The position numbers and the translations under genes were made by a program. The notes under the pieces were generated by a model, which saw nothing but the letters and a program-made list of their open reading frames with translations, was not told the DNA's origin and ran no database searches. This document shows positions 23,154 to 35,606 of a stretch of DNA of 64,000 bases, in pieces (the stretch's first letter is position 1; each line of letters starts with the position of its first letter). This DNA is from Mesocentrotus franciscanus (taxonomy: Eukaryota > Echinodermata > Echinoidea > Camarodonta > Strongylocentrotidae), in the NCBI GenBank assembly GCA_037976565.1, contig CP137680.1, positions 17,475,861 to 17,539,860 on the forward strand. Direction: 5' to 3'.

Positions 23154-25375
23154 TATCTGTATAATATTGACATATCTTAAAGACAAGTTCATAATAATCT
23201 TAAGCATAGGCATGGACAAAATAAACAGAATAAATAAAAAAGCAAAATCGCAAATTTTCATATTTATTCTAAATGAATTTGTTGGGAGGGGGGTGGGTAA
23301 AGTGTCAGCTATCTGGATTGGTCTCAAATCCCTTCCATTCAAGACTGTCCCTTAACAGATCTAAGCTATAATGGAAACCCGTCTTATATAAAGCATTGGC
23401 GAAGAATCTGGGGAATGGGGGATATAATATCCCACAAATATGTATATATTCCCACTTCCCTACAAAGGTATTAAGAATATTACGGACTTATCAAATTATT
23501 TTCACCTTTACCATTGTCACTGTTATTCTTATTATTATTTGTATATTATTATTATCATTATTTTCATTTTTCTTTTACTCTTACTCTTATTCCTATTCTT
23601 AATCTAATTCATATTCTTAGTCTTATTCTTATTCTTATTCGTATTCGTATTCGCATTCGCATTCGCATTCGTATTCTTATTCTTATTCTTATTCTTATTC
23701 TTATTCTTATTCTTATTCTTATTCTTATTCTTATTCTTATTCTTATTCTTTATCTTATTCTTATTCTCATTCTCATTCTTATTCTTATTCGTATTCTTAT
23801 CCTTAATCTTATTATTTAATCCAAACAAAAATGATTAATTGAAAAATAAAGAGAATAATACTAAATGAAACATGACATTACCTTCGCAAAGAGTGTACCG
23901 ATCTTTATCACAATAAACATTAAACAAACCATGGCGATAATAGAGGAAACAGCTGTAGGTGCTGCTGGCGGGAAGGGTGTCGGTTGCCCACCAACCTGTA
24001 AGAAAGCGAGCCATCAAACAAAATACGAGAGAGAAGTGAACATTTTCAGCTTTCAGAGGTAATGACCTCTGACATTTTTGCACCGAACTGTCCTTAACCC
24101 ACTCCAAAAAGTGATAACCATGCATACACCCCAGTTGAAATAGAAATAAAAAACATAAGTAGGGGTAATCCAGCCCCCTTTGGAGGAGGGGTTACCCCTG
24201 TATTAACAAAATCATGGTCTAGTAGGTCCATGAAAAGGTGTTGGGTACATATTGCCCGATATGACGGTAATTATGTGTGCGATCATCGCTTGTGCAGTTA
24301 TATTTCAGATTTTTGCTCATTTTATTTAGTTAAAGGCGATTGTGATTCGACAAAACATTATCAAAGTTGGGTATGATGTTGCCCAAAAGTTAGACGGACA
24401 CATCATTACTCACATGTTGATCAATTTTTGCATTTTGTAAAGAGTTGGGCTGGCCCGTGGATTTCGGATTTTTTCCTTTTGCTTGTACCCCCAACGCTTC
24501 ATTGAGAGGACTTGGAGAGGCCTGTCAAGATTTCAGATTTTTTCCTGGGAAAAAATAATGACGTAAACAAATTCACCCCATCTCATTTTCTGACATTCTA
24601 GGCTTTTGAATAAACCAACATTTCGTTGGCGTCTCATCGCTCCAATCAGTTAATCAGTTACAACAGCTGCTATTTGGTTTGATTTCTTAAGTCTTCAAAC
24701 GAACAGAACAAGTTGGCGTTATACTTACTACTATTGACATCTAACTGTGTGCCGTCTTCACATGGGTAGGTACCCTCCATAGCTTCATACGTACATCCAA
24801 CCCAGTAGACATGGTCTGGGTATGTACTGGTGACAGCATTAAACTCATCGTTACTATTGGGAACGAAGAGTGTCCCACCAATCGAGTTGCATCGTGAAAC
24901 CGATTCGGAATATGTGAACCTTTCATTGACCAAGTACTTGTAGCACCCGTGACCAATGCTCTCCCATCCACTGGGACACACTGCATCTTTGGGAAGAAAA
25001 CAAATTAGGGGAAAAAGATCTTTTTATTAATAAACAACATCAATAACAACAGCAACGGCAACAACAACAATGATGATAATATTAGTAATACTAATGATGA
25101 CGACGATGATGATGATGATGATAATGATGATGATGATGATACTACTACTAATAATAATAATGATAATAAGATTAAAGGTACGCTTCAACTTTGAAAATAC
25201 ATGTTGCAATATCTGATAAATCTAATATTTCTCGTATTACCTTCAGGGAGGTATATTCCTACAATCTAAGACAACCATGTCAAAACGATAAACAGTGCAT
25301 TTAAGTGTGAAAATAGTAATTACCTGTGCGTTGAATGGTTGAAGAAACAAGCAAAATTATTAGAAAGACCAACAT
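22318..25375 (-). CDS. Secreted C-type lectin-like protein with C-terminal PAN/apple domain
   Basis: Four exons join in consistent phase 1: 25375-25324, 24986-24729, 23995-23882 and 22595-22318, giving 233 residues. Exon 1 encodes a signal peptide, MLVFLIILLVSSTIQ. Exons 2 and 3 form a CTLD: CPSGWESIGHGCYKY, then a WVGC motif, and at the end VYCDKDRYTLCE. I see no EPN/QPD or WND triplet, so classical Ca2+-dependent sugar binding is doubtful. Exon 4 is a PAN/apple domain with six cysteines (GHC, LRC, AEC, AGC, GVC, DGC contexts) and ends YYELI. The product is probably extracellular, in recognition or adhesion. An AATAAA lies about 90 nt past the stop (22231-22226). Introns hold a Tc1-like MITE and microsatellites. 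The joins are my inference from splice sites and phase; no transcript was seen. Confidence 0.82.
22887..23076. mobile_element. Tc1/mariner-type MITE in lectin intron
   Basis: TIRs are CAGTCAAACCTG and CAGGTTTTACTG, flanked by TA. The interior repeats ACCTGTCTACAAAGACCAC. A relative lies at 46756. Confidence 0.8.
23083..23148. repeat. (TA)n microsatellite
   Basis: TATATA runs directly after the MITE at 22887-23076. Confidence 0.9.
23575..23815. repeat. (TTCTTA)n minisatellite
   Basis: Hexamer tract in the lectin intron with TTCGTA and TTCGCA variants in the middle. It makes artefactual open frames on both strands. Confidence 0.9.
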
Positions 25376-25668
25376 TCTTGGATCACACGATGTCACACTT
25401 ATCGAAATGACACCCTAATCAGAGGAACAAAACTTGCTGAAAAGCCGTCGATCTCAAATGATACAAGATCTGATCAGATACTCTCGATAATTATGCGTCA
25501 AATATATATCAAAATTCGAACGTCAAATAGGTAATTATTGTAATTATTCGACATTTGTCAAATATGAAAAACATCATTTAAAATACATCCGCGTCATGCA
25601 TGGATACGGATAAAACCACTACTTCCATTTCAGGGCGGTTAAAGAAGAAGTCGCGTTTCACATAAAGG
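25376..25668. other. 5' flank of the lectin gene
   Basis: AT-rich; apart from the possible TATA element I see no feature. Confidence 0.4.
25495..25515 (-). promoter_or_regulatory. Possible TATA element of the lectin gene
   Basis: The minus strand reads TGATATATATTTGACG about 130 bp upstream of the ATG at 25375, a reasonable distance for a short 5' UTR. The evidence is base composition only. Confidence 0.25.
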
Positions 25669-25960
25669 TGAGAAATCACTTGCGAGCTTTTTCATTCTCT
25701 TTGTTCACTGCTTCTAAACCTAGGTTGTGGAACAGTCTTCCTCAGTACCTTCACCCTTGTGGTCTGCTATCCACTTTCAAGGCCCAGCTCAAGACGTACC
25801 TATTCTACACGGCTTACAATTAGCCACTACTCCAGTCTTTCCAAGGTGAATCATGAAAGGCATTTTGAGCCTTTGATTAGGCAACTAGATATTGTCGCTC
25901 TTCGAAATCCAAGATTGGATTGGATTCGATTGAAACGTGGAAGAATATCACCGTAGTAAA
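25669..25960 (+). mobile_element. LINE 3' fragment (end of RT ORF)
   Basis: The plus strand reads RAFSFSLFTASKPRLWNSLP and then FKAQLKTYLFYTAYN before a stop near 25821, the usual end of an L2/CR1-type ORF2. The following bases are probably 3' UTR. It is 5'-truncated. Confidence 0.75.
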
Positions 25961-26880
25961 GTCACATTATAGGACTACGGTGTAATTTTTTAATGCCCTC
26001 ATAAACTTTGGGCCAATTTTAATGCCACATGAATGTCTAGTCCCATAGTAGTCATGAGCAGTGCGTTTCCATTGCTTTCATTGTGTTTGTGGATGACAGG
26101 AAGGTTGAGTAAATCTGTCACCATTTTGACGATTCCACAACCTCACAATACACAATCATTTTAATTCTCTACGTAATCATTCCCTAAAAGCTTCTACAAT
26201 TTGTTTTTTCCACGATACACTTATATGCCCAGAACTCAACTTTCCCTTTAAATTGTATAAGCAGAATTTAGGTCATTAGACCATGGACCTATGATTAGAC
26301 CGAGCAATCGAACACAAAGAAGCAGAGCATACGGATTTGCATTATTCATTTTAATATGTGTTACGATCTCATTTTTGTGTCGTGCTCCTTATTAATTTTC
26401 TCCATTACCAAAATTAATATCATTGAGCGAAGCTGCATATTTTATGACTCTATAATAGAACCACATTACAATGATTAAAATGGTAATGAAATCCTAAGCG
26501 TTCTATTGATTCAATTAAAAAAGTCTTTGGAAAACTATTGTATCGTTTCTGCCAAATGAATTTAGTGTTTGGGGTTTGTTGATCTCATCATATTGTTTCG
26601 TTAAGTATATATAGGCTACCTCTAAAATGGTTTTAAATAGTCATATTATAAATGCATTTTATTCTTTTTATCAAATAATAATCAAACTATAAAAAAGGAG
26701 GACATAATTGACACTGTTTTGAATTTATACACTGGATCTCTGCATTAACTGAAGCGATAAATGAGGTGAAAATTAACTTATATGGCAACTTTATGAACCA
26801 GTTTCTTTCTGACAAGTTAATGATCAGTTGGATCATATTCCAAATCGTTACATGACGTGTTTCATATTAATGTGATTGTA
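25961..26880. other. AT-rich non-coding sequence
   Basis: I see no gene, repeat structure or RNA here. Confidence 0.5.
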
Positions 26881-26905
26881 TTAAATCAAAAAAGAAAATG
26901 TGTTG

Positions 26906-27052
26906 GGGAGAGAGAGAGGAAGACAGTATGACAAAGAGAGGGGAGAGAGAGAGAGAGAGAGAGAGAGACGGAGAGAAAGTGAAAGAGAGAGAAAGTGAAA
27001 GAGAGAGAAAGAGGGAGAGAGAGAGAGAGACAGAGAGACAGAGAGAAGGGAG
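26906..27052. repeat. (GA)n microsatellite
   Basis: GAGAGA tract with GTGAAA interruptions. Confidence 0.9.
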
Positions 27053-27239
27053 GGGGTGATGCGTCACTCAAAAGTTATACTTACATTTAGCCGCATGTTT
27101 TTATTTCAAAATCGATTTCAGTTGTAAGGCATATTCAATTTGAAAATTCGAATCAGAAATACCTATTAAAATTTGTAAAAATTGAATTTTTTTAAATGTT
27201 TGAGGCATAATTTAGATTTAAAAGAGAATTTGTGCACAA

Positions 27240-27480
27240 GAATTATCATCATAGAAGACCAAATATACTGTACCACTTCTTCTACTATTATCATTATAAG
27301 ATAATAATAATAATATATGTAACAATAATAATAATAATAATCATTATCATTATCATTCTTATCATTATCATCATCATTATTAATATAATGAAGATAATTA
27401 TTATGACTGTTATTGTTATTAATATTATTGTTATCATTTGATATGATTTTTGTTGTTATTATTATTATCATTATCATCTA
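27240..27480. repeat. AT-rich trinucleotide-like tract (ATT/ATC)
   Basis: Runs of TAATAAT, CATTAT and GTTATT. Low complexity. Confidence 0.75.
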
Positions 27481-29400
27481 TTGGTGGATTTATGTAGTAT
27501 TTAACTGATCAGTGAGTGTTTGAGAAATTGATACTAATATTTGCTAGGCGAGAATATGCAAGTGACTTCAAACTGCACACATACCATACATAAGACGCAA
27601 ATACAACAAAACTATTCGAGAACATCTCTTCTATTTTGTCTGTTTTCACGATGCATCCGTGATAACTTTGAATGCAACACGCGTTTACTTTCTGTACAAA
27701 CTCGTCGACAGATGCACAATACAATAAAGTAATTCAATGGTGGCAGCAACTCAATGATATACATCTCCCTTTTTATATACATTATAATATTTCTGAACGT
27801 TTTACAAGCTAGACATATAGGACCAAGCATGTTTTGTACATACATTTAAGTGTTTACAAAAATCTGACAATATTTACAATAATATCCCAACGTTTTCAAA
27901 ACGAGCAATTGTCATGACAAAAGTATTACAATGCAATTCAAAATCATCAAATCAATAAACTTCATAAATTTCAATGACGAGTATATAATATTCATAAATA
28001 TTCATATGTCCTCGGAATACTAATTATGAATTCATTTCTTTTCAGGTTTTCATTTTATGAATTATTATGAGTTATTTCACAAGCCATTTAAAATATCGAC
28101 ATATTTCGCCCACATTGTCCGTTGCGGTTTACAATCAATTTCTTGTAGGAACACAGATTTTGCGACGCATTGTCCTAAATATAGTCAAATCTTTACAAGT
28201 TTGCTTCCAACATTACAGAATAATAATGAACAAAAATGTCAAGTTCTTAAAGCACCTGTTACAAAAGAAAGTGTTTTAATTTGCGACTGGATAGGAAAGG
28301 GAATTACTAAGGGGCATTGTTAGACTATTTTAGAGAAAAAAAGGGGGACGGTGTCAGACAATCTATGTTGAAAAGTTGGAACAAAAACTTCCATTAAGCC
28401 CCAAAACAAAGTCATTACATTTTTCGCCAGCTGACACGCTTCGGAACAGAAAATATTTTTAGTTTTTAAATTGAAAGAGAACATTTCAAATGTTGAATTT
28501 TCTATCATACCCCACAACCCCTCTCGCGACGCACGCTGCCCAGTGCCTGAAATTCACTTCACAATATTCGTATTGTCTACAATACGCTGTTTGGGCAAAG
28601 GTTGTTATCAGTACCTTTGTTGTTGGGCACACCGAAATTGGGCTTCATTTTTGCCGAAAGAAGAAATATGTTTACCTTTTTACCCGATTAATGGTAAACG
28701 TTATTACAATAGTGCAACATATCATAACTAACGCGCCAGACAATTTGCTAAAAGTTTATAGGTTACCTATACATATAACTATCCCTTTTCTGTGCACTTT
28801 TAGTCAATATTTCAAAGAATGCATGTAACATCACCAAGAAAGCATGGACTAGATTTCAACATCCATCACCAATTTAAAGGATCAAAGAGGCACAGTGATC
28901 GTTGATTTACGTACTAGAGGGTTGGGGTTTGTATATTTCTTATACCAATACCCATTGTTCCCCAAGAATTTCATTAAAAGAAATACAAACCGACTAACTT
29001 TCTGAAAACTAATTTTTAACCAAATACATCTACAAGTATAATGTAGCCTACAAAGATTCTTCAAGTGCCATCTTTCTTGCACCATAGTTTTGTTATGCAA
29101 TAAAATAATATAGTAAAACACTTTTTATTACATCATATTTCAGCTGAAATTTTTTTCTCGTAACCATATGAACAACTCTGTTTGAATGAGGGCCATTTTG
29201 ATATACCTTAATCAAGTCTTTGAAGGCAATAAGCAAACTCGCTATATAGTAATAAAACACAATGTTTGCAATGTTCATTTTATCTTTTTCTATTTCACTT
29301 TCATATGGCACGTCAAAGACCGCGCCAGTCGCTACGTTAGCAAATGACACCTCACGTGCATTGGTCTTAAAGATTTCTTTTGTGTATACCTCCATCAGTA
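27481..29400. other. AT-rich non-coding sequence
   Basis: No exon or family is recognised. The longest minus-strand frame (29395-29093, about 100 codons) has no domain features or splice context that I can defend. Confidence 0.45.
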
Positions 29401-29407
29401 GAATTAA

Positions 29408-29701
29408 GCCCCTCTAAAATGTTGGGAGCCCCAAAAACTTGATGGCAAAATTTCACTTAAATTGTATCATAATGTGAAAGAGGATGTCATTTAAAACACT
29501 TTTCTGCAAGGATTTTCAAAACAAATGTGTTTGAAGTCGAATATTGATGACAGAAGACAAAATTTAGGTTTTCTGCTACAACAGAAAAACCAAATTATGT
29601 ATTATGTTATCAATATTTGTCTTCAAACACATTTTTTTGGGGGAAATCTTTGCAGAAGTGTGTCTTGGCGAATTTGGGGCTCCCCATACTTTAGAGGGGC
29701 T
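29408..29701. mobile_element. TIR element next to a TTAA site
   Basis: The inverted ends are GCCCCTCTAAA...GGGAGCCCCAAA and TTTGGGGCTCCCC...TTTAGAGGGGC. TTAA lies on the left (29404-29407) and on the right (29702-29705). The right TTAA is also the left border of the next MITE. Confidence 0.7.
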
Positions 29702-29705
29702 TTAA

Positions 29706-30229
29706 AGGTACTATGTCCCATTTGCAGGCCCAAAAAATGAAAAGTTTAAATTCCAACGGCATTTGAAAGACAAAACTAATTTAGAAATTACCTCAAAACG
29801 AAAGGGCTTGAAAATGGCTTTTAGTGGGAAAATAATGACCATTAGTTGTCGAATCGACTTAAGTGATTGCAATCACCTAAGTAATAGTCTGATTTTCAGA
29901 CCCTTTTACCGAATGGTCGTACGTTTTGTGCTGCACAAAGATTCAATCAGTTTAATTTTGGCCATTACAAGTAGTGGGTTATTGATGTAGACAAATGCTC
30001 ATGTACCTGTTACAGCTCATTTTATGTATGTTATTACCAAAGAAAAAAATGTCAGTTAGTCACTCAATAGTGTCTGACAGTGAAGTCTAGAAGGTAAACG
30101 AATTTCCTTGCCTAATTTGAATACTAGGACACTTCTTATGTTTAAATTTCACAGATAGGACATACACGACATATTCATAATTCCTGCAAAGTTCTACAGA
30201 ATCTGATGTTGGCTGCAAAAGGGACATTT
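29706..30229. mobile_element. TTAA-flanked MITE, copy 3 (right end truncated)
   Basis: Same family as 16225. The left end AGGTACTATGTCCC is intact. The right end stops at GGCTGCAAAAGGGACATT, so the terminal bases and right TTAA are lost. Confidence 0.75.
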
Positions 30230-32303
30230 ATAGAAAATATGTATTCGTGTGATTCCCTGGATCAGGACAATGCTAAGTTTTGACATTGTTAAATTAGTTC
30301 ATCTTAAACGCGATTGCAAAAAACTTTCAAAAATAAACTTCATCATTCATTAGCTTTGTCCCTCGATTGAATTGTGCGAACATTATATTGATGTATTACG
30401 TAATCAGAACATGATTTCCATGGGATAATCAAAAGGGTATTGAAAATACCCTATAGCTGCTTTTTGGAAAATCTGAGCGATCTTGTCATATCTGTCATTT
30501 CTTTTTCATCTAGGCGTAGCCGATGGAGACTTTGGCTTACTCACTTTGTTGATTTTTCGTTGAGACGGGCAATGTCATACGATAGTTTAAAAAGCCTTCG
30601 CATTAAAAAACGCGTTTTTGCCATTTTTGTATGTATTGTGAGAATAAGGCCTCCGATATGCCGGTTTGAGCCTCAACTTCAATCTGAAACAGTAAGACAC
30701 AGACAAGAACTTTCGGCATGTGACATGTATTTTGATGGGGTTGCACAAGAACATAATTTAGAGGGGACATTTTTTTTCTTCTTCAATTAGAGATATGTCA
30801 TTCGGCCCAGCTGTGCCCCACCCCCTAAATTCGCCAACGATTTTAAATGTACATAAGCTATTGCCTGCATGGGCGTCGTAAGACAGCTTATAATTCTTAT
30901 CCGACAGGGTCGTGTGACTCGCGATGCAACGAGGATAGGGACCCAGTGCTTTTCGCGTCGTTTTCCTGTGGATCCAATAGGGATGTGTAAACAGTGGCGT
31001 TCGGAGCGTTGAGGATCGAAGCAAAAGTAGGAGAGGGGGGTTGTTACTCGATGGACGAAATGCGAATTTACATGGCCTTGGCTAGTGAGGAGATGCGGGG
31101 AAGGAGGGTAGTCGTATCATCATTTCAATTTCTGCTTTCTGCATTCTTTTTTTTCTTTCTCTTTCTTATTCTCAGTTTCTCAATTTCTCCCAAGTGTCAT
31201 GGAGCCCCCTAGTGGATACGCCATTCTGTGTAAGGAACACAGAGATGAATGCAGATCTGTAGAACCTACACATGAGATTTCAACCCCATCCAATATTTAA
31301 ACTTAGTGCTCTGATACTCTGTTCTTGAATAATTATATGTCATTTGGATGTCCCCTCACCCCCTACTCCCTACCCCCCCCTCCCCCACACATTATTGTTA
31401 TTTGATGATTTCATTGGTCACGTTTCGGTCGGTCGGTATACACCCGAAAGCAAACAAAAAAGGTCTGTATTATTTGCCTAACCCGAGTTTTATTGCATCT
31501 TCGGACAACGTTACAAAATAGTACAATAATGTATCAAACAGAATGATGAACCCTAGCGTATGTGAAGGGGAAATTTGCCCCCGCCCCCAACAGGTTATCA
31601 ACCATGAACCACTTTTTAATCGCTATGAAAAATTCATTTTTGGTAACTACATTGCTCTTAAAACCTCATAGATTTAGGCACTGGCGTACTGGTGGGGGGC
31701 TTGGGGGTGGGCGCCAGCCCCCCAAATAAAATTAAAGCATGACTTATTTTCAATTCCATACAAGTGATTTATAAATGTCTGTGATATCACATGATTTTCA
31801 ACAAAAAAAGGAAAAAAAATAGGATGATAACGTAAATTTAACCTTTTTAAAACAAAAAACTAAAGCATTCCCCCCCTCACCCCACCCTCCCAAAAAAAAA
31901 AAAAAAAATCATATTTTCGCCCCCTCTTACCTTATTCACCGACTGGCTGAGTTGGCGCAAAATTTTCCTCAAAAACTGGATCAAAAAAATACCGGGGCTG
32001 AATCGGCCCAAAAACTGGACCAAAACAACAAAATATGTGCTCTGCCCTCCCAAAAGTTTTTGCTCCTGAATTTAGTGACAGGAGGGGGGATGTGATTTTG
32101 GGAAATTGGATCACCAAAGGGTATACGGAATATTAAGCGATTGAATGTATTGACGTCGTGTTTCTCAGTATGCTTTTTGTTATTTTTTATTCATTTATTT
32201 AAGTCAGTACATAACACCTTCGATCGATTGTTGTTTACAAAGCGCTTGTCGTCTTTTTTCTCACCCCCTATTTCTCTCTGTCTCTTTGTCTCTTTGTCTC
32301 TTT
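30230..32303. other. Non-coding sequence with a dispersed repeat and homopolymers
   Basis: About 30350-30490 matches the diverged repeat at 3850-4000. G- and C-rich homopolymer patches lie at 31690-31730 and 31865-31910. I recognise no exon. Confidence 0.45.
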
Positions 32304-32762
32304 GACCCCGTTCTCACTCACTTTGAAAGTGGTCTTAGTTAGACCGCTCCAGAGGAACGGGTCTTGAGGAACGGTTTGCGAGGGTTCACACTCCGAGCAG
32401 TTTTTTATGGCTCAAACCGCTCCACGAGTCAAAGTGGTCTTGTTGCTATGGCAGCTCAGGTCAGCAGGTAATTTTTTTCGCGCGCGGAATACTAAGCGTA
32501 TGTACCGTACTACATGTTTCGCACGCAACGTCACTAGACCACTTCCGTTCAAAGTACGCTTCCGTTCTCACTCGCACGTTAGAGCGCTCCAAACCGCTCT
32601 TAATAAGACCCGTTCCTCAAGACCACCTCCCGAGGTGGTCTTCTGGAGCGGTCCAGAAGTCCACTTCCTGGACCACTTTGACCGTTCTCACTCACCTAAG
32701 AACCGCTCCTGAGGAACGGGTCTTAGTTAGACCGCTCCAACGAAGTGAATGAGAACGGGGTC
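32304..32762. mobile_element. MITE with GACCCCGTTCTCACTCACTT ends and internal subrepeats
   Basis: The left end GACCCCGTTCTCACTCACTT is inverted at the right as GAATGAGAACGGGGTC. Internal motifs GACCGCTCC and GAGGAACGGGTCTT recur in both orientations. It sits inside a TCTCTGTC-type microsatellite. Confidence 0.8.
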
Positions 32763-32958
32763 TTAGTCTCTCTGTCTGTCTCTCTCTCTGTCTTTCTCTC
32801 TGTCTCTGTCTCTCTCTCTCTCTCTGTCTCTCTGTGTCTGTCTCTCTGTCTCTCTGTCTGTCTCTGTCTGTCTTTCTCTCTGTCTCTGTCTCTCTGTCTC
32901 TCTGTCTCTGTCTCTCTGTGTCTGTCTCTCTGTCTCTCTGTCTGTCTCTGTCTGTCTT

Positions 32959-32995
<37 letters not shown>

Positions 32996-33060
32996 GTCTC
33001 TCTGTGTCTGTCTCTCTGTCTCTCTGTTTCTCTCCCTCTCCCTATCCCTCTCTCTCTCCA
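32763..33060. repeat. (TCTG/TC)n microsatellite
   Basis: A long tract of CTCTCTGTCTCTCTGTCTG type. The 140-codon frames on both strands are low-complexity artefacts. Confidence 0.9.
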
Positions 33061-33329
33061 TCAAGCCATCCAGGGTCAAGGGTTCGGTGCATAATTGCCA
33101 ACCCATTAGTGGCCTCCTACATGGACTTCGAACCTGGGTAATAGAGAGTGGACCATGCACTGTTCTGTGACCGCGCGCTATATTTAGACGGTGATCACAC
33201 AGTACGTAGTTAACGACAAGATTCAGAAAGATCTCGTCTGGTTGAAGTTCAATATTTGAAGCATATATGTGATCTCTACGATTTCAACGCCTGTCTTTAT
33301 GCATGCATGTCGCCTGCTTCCGAGGACTG

Positions 33330-33456
33330 ATTTCCGTTGATTCTTTCAGCTACAAAAGGCGCGAATTAGTTTATGAAACTACTGCTGTACCAGGGAACAA
33401 GCAACAGGTGTTTTCCAGACCGTCGAAATATAGCCTCGCTTATTCGCTTTCACAAG
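33330..33456 (+). other. Candidate 5' UTR exon of lengsin-like gene A
   Basis: A moderately GC-rich patch ends at a strong donor CACAAG|GTAAGC (33456/33457), and gene A has an acceptor at 36392 with no donor as good in between that I noticed. The pairing is inferred. Confidence 0.25.
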
Positions 33457-33584
33457 GTAAGCTTTCATAATCACCAAGTTTTAAAAGAGCTATAATATTT
33501 ATTTGTTATTAGGTAATTATTACACCAATAATTATGAACTAAAATAGTTACAATGGAAGAGAAAATAAGATTCACGACATTCGA

Positions 33585-33700
33585 GTCGGTCGTGTGGAAT
33601 TGTTAATGTCGATTTATTTTAATTTGCAATAAAAATGTCGAGGGTTCGAATATCCCACCCAACCTGGCACATATGCATATTTGCCACTCTTTACATCAAC
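33585..33700 (+). repeat. Weak tRNA-like sequence (possible degenerate SINE)
   Basis: A B-box-like GGTTCGAATATCCC at 33645-33658 and a loosely placed A-box. Structure not confirmed. Confidence 0.3.
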
Positions 33701-35140
33701 ATCAACAGCATCAACAGTAAACGGAAGAAAAGGTAGTCCTTTCGGTCTTCCAGTCGCTTCTTCTTAGTGGTTGTTTAACAGACAAAGCAACTTTGAGGGC
33801 ACACTAGAGAGAGGGATCACGTGCAACATACTGACATTTTGACCAATAATTGTCGAGTAATCTTTTGAAAATGTTCAAACTTTACCGAGGTGTAGTATTG
33901 AGTACATGCTGGTAAGAGAATACAGAGTGCCGTAGTAACCGGGGTTAGCCTATAATAATACTGGAGGCACAAAGAGTGTCAAGCGTGACAGATGTGAGCC
34001 CCTTATAAGAACCTAGTATTATTCCCAACATCATTTTTGTGTGAAGGAATTATTAAGTTTTTATAAAGGATCACCACGCCTTCAAGATTAATCGAATCGA
34101 TCCTTCTTCATTGCTATTTTATGTTAGTTTTACAATGCAAGTACTTGACGTTGATGAGGTGATAATTACACATTTTGTTTATTTTCATGATTATGTTGTA
34201 ATTGGTCTGCATTTGGAAAAAGACCATGAATAGAAATCAAATGAATCAAATGAAATTATTCAAAATTATCATTAGAATGGTAATGTAATTCAGCATAGCA
34301 ACTTTTCATGTTGGGAAGGTCGCAGCTCAACATCAATAAGGGAAATTTATTAATAAAGTGAGAGAAAAAAAAGAAGATTTCACATTATGCTACGTAAACT
34401 ATAATTATATAGTTAATGCGACCTAGGATATGTTTAATACATGTATAACCAGCAAGAAAGAAAAAAAAACCCGAACTATTTATATGCTAATATGGAGTTT
34501 ACTGCAACGTTTCAAAACCCCTCCCCCGTGTGAAGGCCCTTTAAACCAAACCAAAGACATGAATTCCGGCACATTTTTCTGCATTTGGCACCCCATCTCT
34601 CTCTCTCTCTCTCTACTCCTTGACACACATTTCTGGATACGCCACTGTGTATTATCCATTTTGCAGTTATCATGGAATTACTCATGATATGAACCTCATC
34701 AGAGACATCATATAGCGTAAACAGAAGCACAATTATGTCAAGTTCCCCACATCATGCCACATTTGTTAGTACAGTATACGCTGTGTGTATAAAGAGATGC
34801 TACTCATCGCTCCGTAACGTGACCCATTTAATTGGCGCCATGCAGATTTGCCCGAGGATGGTGAAAGTGAATGCTTTCTCAGTAGAGTCGTTCGAGGCGC
34901 CGTGTTATAACCTCAGTCACACCATCAAAATTATTCCGAAGCGAATGTAAAACGATCGCTTTCTCGGCACTGAGGGTTAATGTAATTTTTAGTTCTGCCT
35001 CTTGTCCTTGTGGCGTCGGTCTCGGTGGTGTGACCGGGTGTAAAGGCACGGTTTACAGGCAGAGTATACGATCGAACCGGATTCATGAGTGTTTATTCCT
35101 GAATAGTTATTAGGCTTTGAAACCAGACTTTACTTTGGAA
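33701..35140. other. Non-coding sequence; short (CT)n near 34600
   Basis: No exon or known repeat is recognised. Confidence 0.45.
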
Positions 35141-35142
35141 AA

Positions 35143-35565
35143 GAGTGAGAAAGGGCTTGAGCGCGAATGAGAAAGGGAAGTGACACACGGGAAAGTAAAG
35201 ATAGAGAGTGAGACGGGAAAAATGAGAAGAGAGAGAGAGAGAGAGAGAGGGACCCCTAGATATTTAAAAAATAAATGGATACACACTTAAGAATAAATTA
35301 CGGCTATAGACTATGATAATGTGAGGTGGTCTAGCGGTAATATCCGTGGTACGGTCAGCTCTCTGTCTTCGCCTACAAACTGACTCTGCGGACCCCGGTT
35401 CGAGACTGAGTCACGTCTTTCGGATGGTGACGATTAAGGTCTGCCGCCAGACGTAAATAATCATATCTGATTGATACACGTGAGAAGGAGCTTGAGCGCG
35501 TATGAGAAAGATAAGTGACACACGCGTAAAGTATAGAATAGATAGTGAGACGTGAAAAGTCTGTA
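35143..35565 (+). mobile_element. tRNA-derived SINE head bracketed by direct repeats of about 85 bp
   Basis: The tRNA-like part is 35321-35415, with A-box-like TGGTCTAGCGG and B-box CGGTTCGAGAC. Two diverged direct repeats lie around it, at about 35143-35240 and 35481-35565; both contain GCTTGAGCGCG, ATGAGAAAG, AAGTGACACACG and AGTGAGACG. They are far too long for a target duplication, so this is probably a tandem repeat of SINE body sequence. Confidence 0.55.
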
Positions 35566-35577
35566 AAAACCCAATTA

Positions 35578-35606
35578 CACACACACACACACACACGCAC
35601 ACATCC
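35578..35606. repeat. (AC)n microsatellite
   Basis: Short CA dinucleotide run. Confidence 0.9.

Noticed and set aside
29093..29395. 100-codon minus-strand frame
   Set aside because: AT-rich, no family features, no donor or acceptor logic.
32723..33170. Frames of about 140 codons, Ser/Leu-rich and Arg/Glu-rich
   Set aside because: Low-complexity (TCTG)n microsatellite; both strands are open for the same trivial reason.
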